From the NCBI GenBank assembly GCA_021372295.1, contig JAJFUS010000020.1, positions 1-37,278 of the forward strand: a DNA stretch of 37,278 nt, written 5' to 3'. Made by a program: the position numbers and the translations under genes. This document shows, piece after piece, positions 9,480-16,227 of this stretch. The stretch is from a bacterium (GTDB lineage: Bacteria; Armatimonadota; UBA5829). The notes under the pieces were generated by a model. It searched no databases, was not told where the DNA came from, and saw only the letters and a program-made list of their open reading frames with translations. Each line of letters opens with the position of its first letter. The stretch's first letter is position 1.

Positions 9480-10595
9480 ATGTTTCATTCTAGCACCGTG
9501 CGGCGCAGCACGGCTCTTCTTGCTGTAATTCTGTTTCTTTTGTCGCTTTCCTGTTTTGCCGGAGAGTCGCCGAGAAACATTATCTTACTCATTGGCGACG
9601 GAATGGGCATTGGAGCAATTACCGCCGCCCGATGCGCGGGACCCGGGCCGGATGGAAAGCTGGCAATGGACACAATGCCCGTCGTCGGGCTGGCTAAGAC
9701 TCAGTCGGCAAAGAACCTGGTCACCGACTCCGCCGCCGCGGCCACCGCGCTTGCCACCGGCGTAAAGACCACAAATGGCTCCATTTCGGTGGATCCATCG
9801 GGTAATAGACTTCGCACTATTCTGGAGGCTGCCGAAGAACTCGGCAAGTCCACGGGGATTGTCAGTACCAAGTTCATTACCGACGCCACTCCCGCTGCGT
9901 TCGTCTCACATGTCGCAGGCCGCGACCAAAGGGAAGATATTGCCGCTCAGATGATCGTATCAAGAGCGGATGTGATCCTTGGAGGCGGGCGAAAAGATTT
10001 TGTGCCGAAAACCGATACTGGCGAGGGTCGCGTCGATGACCGTGACTTACTCGCAGAAGCGGCCAAAATTGGCTTTGCAATAGTCAATTCCAGAGAAAAT
10101 ATGCTTGCAAGCGCATCCGACAAGTTGATCGGACTGTTCGCGCCGGACATTATGCAGACCCAGTCTCCCGAACCGACAATTCGCGAAATGACCTTGCGGG
10201 CGATATCCTCTTTGTGTAAAAACGACAAAGGGTTCTTCCTGATGTCCGAGGGAGGGAAGATCGACAGCTGCGAGCACGCAAACAACATAGCCGGCTGTGT
10301 GAAGGAGACTCTCGATTTTGACGAAGCCGTCAGTTCCGTGCTGGATTTCGCTCGAAAACGAGGGGACACACTGGTAATTGTCACCGCCGACCATGAGACC
10401 GGCGGGCTGGCCGTGCTGGACGCTGACGCCGACAATCCGAAGCTCAAAGCCGGGTGGCTTTGGGGCGGGCACACCGGCAATATGGTTCCGATTTTCGCTG
10501 AGGGGCCTGGCTCGGAGCTGTTTGCGGGGGTTCACGACAACACTGAAATCCCCAGACTGTTCGCTGGGCTATGGGGCAGTAAAATAGGTATGTGA
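9480..10595 (+). CDS. Alkaline phosphatase (PhoA family), secreted
   Basis: A 371-residue phosphomonoesterase with an N-terminal signal peptide (RR at 8-9, a hydrophobic stretch to about residue 25, likely cleavage after CFA). Family motifs appear in order: IGDGMG with metal ligand D40, VTDSAAAATALATG with the nucleophile S84, DATPAAFVSH, EGGKIDSCEHANN, TADHETGG and GGHTGNMVP. All metal-binding blocks are present. At 371 residues it is compact compared with E. coli PhoA. It releases phosphate from organic esters outside the inner membrane. GAGAGGG lies 6 bp before ATG. It appears to be a single gene, with a new promoter before the next one. Confidence 0.95.
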   Translation: MFHSSTVRRSTALLAVILFLLSLSCFAGESPRNIILLIGDGMGIGAITAARCAGPGPDGKLAMDTMPVVGLAKTQSAKNLVTDSAAAATALATGVKTTNGSISVDPSGNRLRTILEAAEELGKSTGIVSTKFITDATPAAFVSHVAGRDQREDIAAQMIVSRADVILGGGRKDFVPKTDTGEGRVDDRDLLAEAAKIGFAIVNSRENMLASASDKLIGLFAPDIMQTQSPEPTIREMTLRAISSLCKNDKGFFLMSEGGKIDSCEHANNIAGCVKETLDFDEAVSSVLDFARKRGDTLVIVTADHETGGLAVLDADADNPKLKAGWLWGGHTGNMVPIFAEGPGSELFAGVHDNTEIPRLFAGLWGSKIGM

Positions 10596-10638
10596 GCGAC
10601 TCAATCACGGAAATTTTCCGCGATTTACTTACGTGCTG

Positions 10639-10647
10639 TGCTATAAT
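10639..10647 (+). promoter_or_regulatory. Extended -10 promoter for DUF4446 gene
   Basis: TGCTATAAT is a full extended -10 element about 28 bp before the ATG at 10675. No good -35 is seen at the usual spacing, as is common for extended -10 promoters. Confidence 0.5.
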
Positions 10648-10674
10648 TGATAAAAAGATAGATATGAGGGAACG

Positions 10675-11184
10675 ATGCACCAAGTCGTTGGGTTTGTGAG
10701 AGAATATAACGCCTATTTCTCTATGGGCTTGCTGGCGTTGAGTCTTGTAATGCTTATCTGCACTGCGGTTCTCTTCGGGCGGACGTCCCGGCTGGCAAAA
10801 CGCAGAAACGCGGCACTGGTCGGCGCGAGCGCTGAAGATTTGGCCGACGCTATCTCGGATCACTCGAGATTGATCTGTGATCTGCAGAAAAGACTGAATG
10901 ACCTCAGCTCAGGTCAGAATATGCTGGAAGAAGCCATCTCGAAATGCCTTCAGAAGACCAGTGTCGTCAGGTTCAATGCGTTTGAGGACGTTGGCGGAGA
11001 GCAGAGCTTTGCACTTTCGCTGCTGGACAATACCAACTCAGGGGTTGTCATAAGCAGCCTCTACGGGCGGCAGGACTCGCGCATGTACGTCAAGAATATC
11101 GTAAATGGTGAAGGCGAACGCGCTCTTTCGGAAGAGGAACAACGAGCCATCGGGGGTCGTCCAAGAAAAACCACGGTCGCTTGA
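10675..11184 (+). CDS. DUF4446 membrane-anchored protein
   Basis: A 169-residue protein. An N-terminal transmembrane helix (about residues 17-35) is followed by a predicted coiled region (about 50-98) and then the DUF4446 signature, VVRFNAFEDVGGEQSFALSL, with GVVISSLYGRQDSRMYVK. Function is unknown. The family is common in Firmicutes and some diderm relatives. GAGGGA is 4 bp before the ATG. The ECF sigma-factor gene begins 13 bp downstream, so the two are probably cotranscribed. Confidence 0.85.
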   Translation: MHQVVGFVREYNAYFSMGLLALSLVMLICTAVLFGRTSRLAKRRNAALVGASAEDLADAISDHSRLICDLQKRLNDLSSGQNMLEEAISKCLQKTSVVRFNAFEDVGGEQSFALSLLDNTNSGVVISSLYGRQDSRMYVKNIVNGEGERALSEEEQRAIGGRPRKTTVA

Positions 11185-11197
11185 TAGAGGTTGCTGC

Positions 11198-11818
11198 GTG
11201 CTCTTTAACGCGAAGTCCGATACGGAAAAGAGTGTAAGCCGCGCGGAAGAACAGGCTATAATTCAGAGGTGCAAGGATGGCGACATCTGCGCTTTTGACG
11301 AGCTTGTCACGCGCTTTCAAAAGCGCGTGTACAACTTCGCGTACGGTATTGCGGGCAACTACGACGACGCCAATGATGTCGCGCAGGAAGCGTTCGTCCG
11401 AGTCTTTAACTCCATCGGCACGTTTCGCGGCGACGCCAATTTCACCACATGGATCTATCGGATCGTCACCAATGTCTACCTCGACGAGCGCAAGAAGGCA
11501 AAAAGCCACCGCCAGGTCTCTCTGGACGAATACATAGATCTCGACGAAAACTCCGTTTCGCGTCAGATTGAGGATGAAAATCCGCTTCCAGAGCAGATTG
11601 CCGAAAGCAAGGAACGCAATCAGGCTGTGCGCGCCGCAATCAGTTCTCTACCCGATTATCAGAGAATCATCATGACACTCTACCATCTGCATGATCGCAG
11701 TTATGAAGAGATTGCGGACATACTGCATCTGCCTATCGGAACGGTAAAATCCCGATTAAACCGCGCCAGACAGGCATTAAAAGAAAAACTGGAGTCGCAG
11801 CCGGAACTTTTTGGTTAA
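11198..11818 (+). CDS. ECF RNA polymerase sigma factor
   Basis: A 206-residue extracytoplasmic-function sigma factor. Region 2 is FDELVTRFQKRVYNFAYGIA, DANDVAQEAFVRVF and FTTWIYRIVTN. Region 4 carries the helix-turn-helix RSYEEIADILHLPIGTVKSR followed by LNRARQAL. The RpoE/SigW type has only regions 2 and 4, consistent with the length. The start is GTG 11198 with TAGAGG 7 bp upstream; the longer frame from 11105 would overlap the DUF4446 gene and lacks a site. A putative anti-sigma gene follows at 12001, suggesting an envelope-stress circuit. Confidence 0.92.
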   Translation: MLFNAKSDTEKSVSRAEEQAIIQRCKDGDICAFDELVTRFQKRVYNFAYGIAGNYDDANDVAQEAFVRVFNSIGTFRGDANFTTWIYRIVTNVYLDERKKAKSHRQVSLDEYIDLDENSVSRQIEDENPLPEQIAESKERNQAVRAAISSLPDYQRIIMTLYHLHDRSYEEIADILHLPIGTVKSRLNRARQALKEKLESQPELFG

Positions 11819-11850
11819 ATAGTTAGTCTATAAGTTGTTACAAAGATTAA

Positions 11851-11911
11851 GGCAGTTAGTGCGATGAGCCGGCAATCGCGACGAATGGCAGTAGGCGCGA
11901 TGAGCCGACAA
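11851..11911 (+). repeat. Imperfect 25-bp direct repeat before anti-sigma gene
   Basis: Units at 11851-11875 and 11887-11911 match at 21 of 25 positions and share GCGATGAGCCG. Their starts are 36 bp apart. They lie in the 182-bp gap between the sigma and anti-sigma genes and could be paired operators or a decayed duplication. Confidence 0.55.
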
Positions 11912-12000
11912 GAGGCGTGTGTTGGGATTAAATAGCGGACGGGGCGTTAGCGGGTATACTTGCCGGCGCATTATGGGCACGTCGATCGGAGCAACTGATT

Positions 12001-12999
12001 ATGAAATGCACCAGTGTTCAGGAAATGTTTTCCGCATATATGGAAAACGCGATGGAACCGCCTCTGCGGGTGGCTTTTGAACAGCATCTTGCCGAATGCT
12101 CGCAGTGTGAAGCGGACTATCAGAAGTTTAATGCGTCGGTTATGATGCTGGAAGAATTACCGGAGTTGGAAACGCCTTCGGGCTTCCACGCGGCGGTTAT
12201 GACGCGTATCGAGCGAGAGAGGTTGGTCAAGCCTCGCAGGGTAAAGTGGTGGAATCTCGATTGGCAGCGAGTGTTCACGATCAGAGTCCCGGCACGCGCG
12301 GCAGTGATGGGGTTCGCCGTATTGCTGCTCATGGTAATGATGATGCAGTTTACCCCGGCCAGCACTGTTGTGGCGGACTGGTTCGGAATTCCCAGAGCCG
12401 TTAAGAATGTGGTCGGCAATGATCCGGTCGACGCTCCCAAGCTCACGCATGGCAGGCCAAGTTACAGTACGGCTAATGCGGGGCTCTCGATAAGCGTGGA
12501 GCCGGAATCGGACGGCGTATATCATCTGCATATAGGCGCTAAACAAACGCAGCCGATCAGCTTTAGCATATATGAGGCGTCTGCAGACGCGGTTCCGGGC
12601 GATGTTTATCAGACCGGGTTCGTCAGGCAGGGCGAAAGATCGACGGCTCGCATAAGCGTTTCAGATTCGGTCGAGTGCCGAGTCCTAGATGTCACCTGGA
12701 ACTATGGAAGCCAAAGTTACAGCAGGTTCGTGTTCCTGCCATCCAACTTTGATGCCAAAGCGTCTGGCAAGAGATTGCAGTTGTCGATGAATGATGCGAG
12801 CATGTTTGACGCTCTTAAGACGATTTCGCGCAGTTACGGAGTGGTGATTCTGGCAACCGGCGATCAGAACAGAATCATAAACTATACGGACGCAGACTCC
12901 GCTACTCCTGAAGAAGCGCTTTACAGAAGTATGATGCAGGCCGGAATGAAATGGCATGCAGTCGATTCTTCCATCTACACGGTGGAACCCGGAGACTAG
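12001..12999 (+). CDS. Zinc-finger anti-sigma factor with STN-like tail
   Basis: A 332-residue membrane protein. The N-terminus has the zinc anti-sigma motif H29-x3-C33-x2-C36 (HLAECSQC), with C3 as a further candidate ligand. One transmembrane helix spans about residues 98-117, so the zinc domain is cytoplasmic and the remainder lies outside the inner membrane. Residues about 150-250 form a beta-rich region of unknown type. Residues about 258-330 (LQLSMNDASMFDALKTIS...TPEEALYRSM) resemble the STN/secretin N-terminal fold seen in FecR-like and TonB-dependent systems. It probably binds the ECF sigma factor encoded upstream and releases it on an envelope signal. That pairing rests on motif and position. 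Confidence 0.8.
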   Translation: MKCTSVQEMFSAYMENAMEPPLRVAFEQHLAECSQCEADYQKFNASVMMLEELPELETPSGFHAAVMTRIERERLVKPRRVKWWNLDWQRVFTIRVPARAAVMGFAVLLLMVMMMQFTPASTVVADWFGIPRAVKNVVGNDPVDAPKLTHGRPSYSTANAGLSISVEPESDGVYHLHIGAKQTQPISFSIYEASADAVPGDVYQTGFVRQGERSTARISVSDSVECRVLDVTWNYGSQSYSRFVFLPSNFDAKASGKRLQLSMNDASMFDALKTISRSYGVVILATGDQNRIINYTDADSATPEEALYRSMMQAGMKWHAVDSSIYTVEPGD

Positions 13000-13026
13000 G
13001 CAGGTCTAAGATAGTCGCAGTAACAG

Positions 13027-13062
13027 GGCGCGGTGGGTTGACCACCGTGCCTTTGTTGCTTT
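13027..13062 (+). terminator. Rho-independent terminator
   Basis: GGCGCGGTGG (13027-13036) pairs with CCACCGTGCC (13042-13051) across a 5-nt loop, with one G-T pair, followed by TTTGTTGCTTT. It ends the sigma/anti-sigma unit. Confidence 0.75.
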
Positions 13063-13124
13063 AGACCATACAGTCGTCACCACTTCCTCCCGATATATCT
13101 ACTATATGCGGAGGATAAGTAAAA

Positions 13125-13520
13125 ATGCCGGTGCAGTGGACTAACGACCTGGCCGTCGGGATAACTGAGATCGACGATCAGCACAAAGAATTATTCAGGA
13201 GGATCAACGACCTTCTTGAGGCAGCTGATAGAGGAAAAGACAGAGGCGAGATCGACAAGTTTGTGGCGTTTCTGCAGAATCACCTCGTAACCCACTTTGC
13301 GACCGAAGAGAAATACATGCTGCGTTACGGTTACCCGCATTACACCCGCCACAAGGCCCGGCATACACTTTTCATTATGCACTTTACAGGAATGAAACGC
13401 GGCAACCCAATCGCTTCCATCGCCCAGTACACCACCGACTGGCTGCTTGACCACATCGACAAAGCCGACAAGGCGCTGGGCGCATTTCTGACCTCAATCC
13501 AGACCAAAAAAGCCGCCTAA
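13125..13520 (+). CDS. Bacteriohemerythrin
   Basis: A 131-residue single-domain hemerythrin. The di-iron ligands are all visible: H20 (DDQH), H57 and E61 (HFATEE), H76 and H80 (HKARH), and H110 with D115 (HIDKAD). The N-terminal WTNDLAVGITEIDDQHKEL is typical. It reversibly binds O2 and is usually used for oxygen storage, delivery or sensing in microaerobic bacteria. A GGAGG ribosome-binding site is 12 bp before the ATG. It follows a terminator, so it has its own promoter. Its stop overlaps the stop of convergent pdxA by 4 bp. Confidence 0.95.
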   Translation: MPVQWTNDLAVGITEIDDQHKELFRRINDLLEAADRGKDRGEIDKFVAFLQNHLVTHFATEEKYMLRYGYPHYTRHKARHTLFIMHFTGMKRGNPIASIAQYTTDWLLDHIDKADKALGAFLTSIQTKKAA

Positions 13521-14524
13521 ATACCCGAAGCACGCTTCTCAAGCATATCCACTGCGGCAAGTATGGCTGCTTTCATGCTGACGGGATTCGCAATTCCTTT
13601 CCAGGCTATGTCCAGAGCAGTTCCGTGATCGACAGATGTCCTCAGCACGGGCAGCCTCAGAGTAGCGGTTACCGTCCCATAGAAATCGCGCGTTTTGGCC
13701 GCTATATGACCCTGGTCGTGATAGAGCGATATCACACAGTCGAACTTGCCTTCGAGCGCCATATTGAACACAGAGTCCGCCCCGACCGGCTCCGACACCC
13801 TGATGCCTTCCTCACGCGCCATTCTGACTGCCGGAATGAGGAATCTCTCCTCTTCATCGCCGAACTGACCGCCGTCACTTGCATGCGGGTTTAGGGCTGC
13901 CATACCTATACTGGGATCGGCAAACCCGAAATCGGTCATTGCTAAGTGGACGCGCCTGATGAACTCGTACACCCTTTCGACATTGATATAGTCGATCGCT
14001 TGCTTCAGAGAAAGATGACGCGACAGGAAAAATATGCGCATGTTCTCAGTGATGAAGAGAGTGAGCGGATTCGGCGAGCCAAGATAGGCAGCGAGCATTT
14101 CAGTGTGGCCGATGTGTTCGATACCGGCGAGCCTGAGCGATTCTTTATTTATGGGGGTCGTCGCGATGGCGTCTATCTCGCCCGAAAGCCCCAACTCGCA
14201 CGCTTTCTTTACGAAGGCATTCGCTGCCATGCCCGCGTCTGCGCTCAATGCGCCGGGTTGGATGTCCTGCATGCCGGGGGTCTCTACGTGGATCACATTG
14301 ATCGTACCGAAAGCGCCGCTTGCTTGGCCGGGCGAATCGATTGTTTCGATGTGAGTCGTCTTGCCGATGATTTGGGCGCAGCGTCGAAGCAGACCGGCAT
14401 GCCCGATCACCACGGGCACGCATCTCTCATATACTTCTTTGCTTTCCAGGGCGCCAAGCGTTATCTCCGGCCCTATTCCCGCCGGGTCGCCAAGAGTGAT
14501 GCCTATGACAGATCGTTTATTCAT
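13517..14524 (-). CDS. pdxA: 4-hydroxythreonine-4-phosphate dehydrogenase
   Basis: A 335-residue PdxA enzyme that oxidises 4-phosphohydroxy-L-threonine in pyridoxal phosphate synthesis. Visible motifs are ITLGDPAGIGPEI at the N-terminus, HIGHTEML, NPHASDGGQFGDEE and YHDQGHIAAK, which contain the metal-binding histidines, and DHGTALDIAWKG near the end. The start at 14524 follows GGAGG by 4 bp, 19 bp after the cobO stop. TTG 14554 in the same frame would overlap cobO and was rejected. Some PdxA-like proteins act on other phosphorylated 4-hydroxythreonine-like substrates, so the pathway is very likely but not proven. Confidence 0.94.
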   Translation of the reverse strand: MNKRSVIGITLGDPAGIGPEITLGALESKEVYERCVPVVIGHAGLLRRCAQIIGKTTHIETIDSPGQASGAFGTINVIHVETPGMQDIQPGALSADAGMAANAFVKKACELGLSGEIDAIATTPINKESLRLAGIEHIGHTEMLAAYLGSPNPLTLFITENMRIFFLSRHLSLKQAIDYINVERVYEFIRRVHLAMTDFGFADPSIGMAALNPHASDGGQFGDEEERFLIPAVRMAREEGIRVSEPVGADSVFNMALEGKFDCVISLYHDQGHIAAKTRDFYGTVTATLRLPVLRTSVDHGTALDIAWKGIANPVSMKAAILAAVDMLEKRASGI

Positions 14525-14543
14525 GCCGCCTCCACTGATTGGG

Positions 14544-15059
14544 CTACTTTTCAATGCCGATCCTTGCCTGAATGCCCTCGTTGTAATAATGCTTCACTTC
14601 AAGCATTTCCGTGACCAGATCCGCCCGATTCATTACACGAGGGTCCGCGTAACGTCCGGTGATAACGAGTTCGACTCGATCCGGCTTGGAATCGATGAGG
14701 CCAAGCAGGTCGTCCACTGTAAACAGACTGAAGTATGTCGCGATATTTGCCTCGTCGAGTATCACGACCTGATATTTCCCGGAGCTGATAACTTCGCGCA
14801 ACTGGTCGAGGCCTTCTATTGCCGCGTCTATATCGCCCTGCTCGGGCGCTTTGCATATAAAGCAGTCGCGACCGAACTGCCTGAGCGTGATCCTGTCGGA
14901 GAGGCGCGCGATAGAGGTCAGCTCGCTGTAATACATTCCCTTGGCGAACTGTGCAATATAGACGTTCAAACCCGCTCCAGCCGCTCTAAGCGCAAGCCCG
15001 AGCGCCGCCGTGGTCTTGCCTTTTCCGTTTCCGGTATACACATGCACGCAGCCGCTCAT
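14544..15059 (-). CDS. cobO: Corrinoid adenosyltransferase (CobA/CobO)
   Basis: A 171-residue ATP:cob(I)alamin or cob(I)yrinate adenosyltransferase. The P-loop GNGKGKTTAALGLALRA (from residue 10) follows the N-terminal VHVYTG. The VILDEANIATYF segment and VELVITGRYADP match the CobA/CobO/BtuR family. It makes adenosylcobalamin-type cofactors from reduced corrinoid. It lies downstream of a cobalamin riboswitch and a PEP-CTERM gene on the same strand, which is consistent with B12-related regulation, though 247 bp containing hairpins intervene. The start 15059 has AGGAGG 4 bp upstream, abutting hairpin element A. Confidence 0.94.
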   Translation of the reverse strand: MSGCVHVYTGNGKGKTTAALGLALRAAGAGLNVYIAQFAKGMYYSELTSIARLSDRITLRQFGRDCFICKAPEQGDIDAAIEGLDQLREVISSGKYQVVILDEANIATYFSLFTVDDLLGLIDSKPDRVELVITGRYADPRVMNRADLVTEMLEVKHYYNEGIQARIGIEK

Positions 15060-15066
15060 TCCGCCT

Positions 15067-15270
15067 CCTGAGGGTTTCACCCTCAAACTCCTGACCAAGG
15101 GCCTCCGCCCTTGGATCCCGCTGGGGCCACGGGCCCCAGACCCCTAGTGCAGAGTTATATGCTCCCTTAAGGGAGCATATAACTCTGAGTCAGAATGTCC
15201 AGGAAACCGGGTTTCCTGGCAGAGTCAAGAGACAGAGTCTCTTGCAGGGTTTTGGGCAGAGCCCTAAGAG
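15067..15270 (+). repeat. Multi-hairpin repeat element, copy A
   Basis: A chain of hairpins: TGAGGGT/ACCCTCA (15069-15085), AAGGGC/GCCCTT, TGGGGCC/GGGCCCCA, a 38-bp perfect palindrome (15150-15187, arms CAGAGTTATATGCTCCCTT and its complement), CAGGAAACC/GGTTTCCTG, and AGAGAC/GTCTCT. It aligns in order with copy B and with the complement of copy C. It ends 8 bp from the cobO ATG and supplies or abuts the cobO ribosome-binding site. Confidence 0.85.
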
Positions 15271-15306
15271 CGGAGCCTGGTTGGCGACAGGCCCCGCTTT
15301 GTTGAA

Positions 15307-15870
15307 TCACTTGCCGCTGCGACGGAGGAGCCGTCTCGAAGCTGCAAGTCCGAAAAGCGAAGTAAGAGCAAAAACACACGTCGGTTCAGGAACCGTCGGA
15401 ACGTCCGGCGCTGCGGCAGATCCATAACTCCAGGCATCCCAGCACCCGTTTGAGAGGTTCCGGCCTGCGGCGCCATAAGTCCAGGGCTGCTGCCAATTTG
15501 AGCCGTCATCTGAAATCCAGTAATGCCACCAATCGTCGTAACCGTCTCCACAGCCGATATAACTGTCGCTGCCATAGGTGATGCCGTTGACATATTTGCC
15601 ATAACTGAACGAACCTATGTCCAAATCCAACGCACCTTCGTCTGCGATAGCCTGGATCATACTGAAGCCGGTGGGCACGCCTGTGTCCCATCTGTAACCG
15701 AACGAGTATGACGCAGCACCGAAATCCACCACGCACAACGCCTCGTTGGAACCGCTGCCGGCCCAATACTCGACATTTGCGTCGATACCGTCAAAGGCGT
15801 AAGCCCCGGCGGACAGCCCCGGCAGCAAAGCCGCCACAACAAACAACAACATTAACATATTTCTGCGCAT
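15307..15870 (-). CDS. B12-riboswitch-controlled PEP-CTERM protein
   Basis: A 187-residue exported protein. A signal peptide (MRRNMLMLLFVVAALL..., cleavage near AYA) is followed by a Trp/Tyr/Gly-rich domain with YSFGYRWDTG, DDWWHYWISDDG and a Cys pair, then a PEP-CTERM sorting tail (VPEPTCVFALTSLFGLAASR, ending RRLLRRSGK). Exosortase systems recognise such tails and process or anchor the protein at the cell surface. The gene lies directly behind a cobalamin riboswitch and terminator, so it should be made when B12 is low. A role in capturing or handling corrinoids is inferred from that control, not from a known domain. GAGAGGAG lies about 11 bp before the ATG. Confidence 0.88.
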   Translation of the reverse strand: MRRNMLMLLFVVAALLPGLSAGAYAFDGIDANVEYWAGSGSNEALCVVDFGAASYSFGYRWDTGVPTGFSMIQAIADEGALDLDIGSFSYGKYVNGITYGSDSYIGCGDGYDDWWHYWISDDGSNWQQPWTYGAAGRNLSNGCWDAWSYGSAAAPDVPTVPEPTCVFALTSLFGLAASRRLLRRSGK

Positions 15871-15895
15871 CTATCTTTTTCTCCTCTCAGGATGA

Positions 15896-15946
15896 AAAAC
15901 AAAACGGCCCCGCGGCCTCTATCGGAAGTTGTCCTGGCCGGGAGCC
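15896..15946 (-). terminator. Riboswitch expression-platform terminator
   Basis: On the minus strand GGCTCC-CGGCC pairs with GGCCG-GGGGCC (one bulged C) around an 18-nt loop and is followed by GTTTTGTTTTT. It lies between the aptamer and the PEP-CTERM start codon. This indicates control by transcription termination. Confidence 0.8.
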
Positions 15947-16003
15947 TGATGCGCTGAACGCACTGGTTCGACCCGACATCTTTGCCTCCGAAGATGTTCG
16001 AAT

Positions 16004-16172
16004 ACAAGCGGCAGGCAGGTCTTCTGACTTCCGGATCGTCCTACTCCAAGCTTCCTTCCCAGTCCAAATACTCGAACCAGTGGATTAAAGCCGGATCGTC
16101 CCCGGTTACAGCGGCGGGCCCGTGACGGCATTTCACCGTCTTCCCTTTTCAGCCCCAATGGGGCAACCTTAC
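16004..16172 (-). promoter_or_regulatory. Cobalamin (AdoCbl-type) riboswitch aptamer
   Basis: On the minus strand the hallmarks appear in order: AAGGTTGCCCC, GGTGAAATGCCG, GCCGCTGTAACCGGGG, CCACTGG, CTGGGAAGG, and the B12 box AGTCAGAAGACCTGCCTGCC. An 11-base segment in the aptamer (CACTGGTTCGA, around 16072-16082) is exactly complementary to TCGAACCAGTG downstream (around 15961-15971), a likely switching helix. Ligand binding is expected to favour the terminator at 15896-15946 and turn off the PEP-CTERM gene, possibly also cobO and pdxA. Confidence 0.95.
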
Positions 16173-16190
16173 TCGCTGGAACACTATTAG

Positions 16191-16196
16191 ATTATA
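16191..16196 (-). promoter_or_regulatory. -10 element of the riboswitch transcript
   Basis: A consensus TATAAT on the minus strand lies about 20 bp before the aptamer, which fits a start near 16183. No convincing -35 is seen at 16-18 bp spacing. Confidence 0.6.
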
Positions 16197-16227
16197 TCTT
16201 ACAGTTAAAGTCTAGCACCTCTATTGC

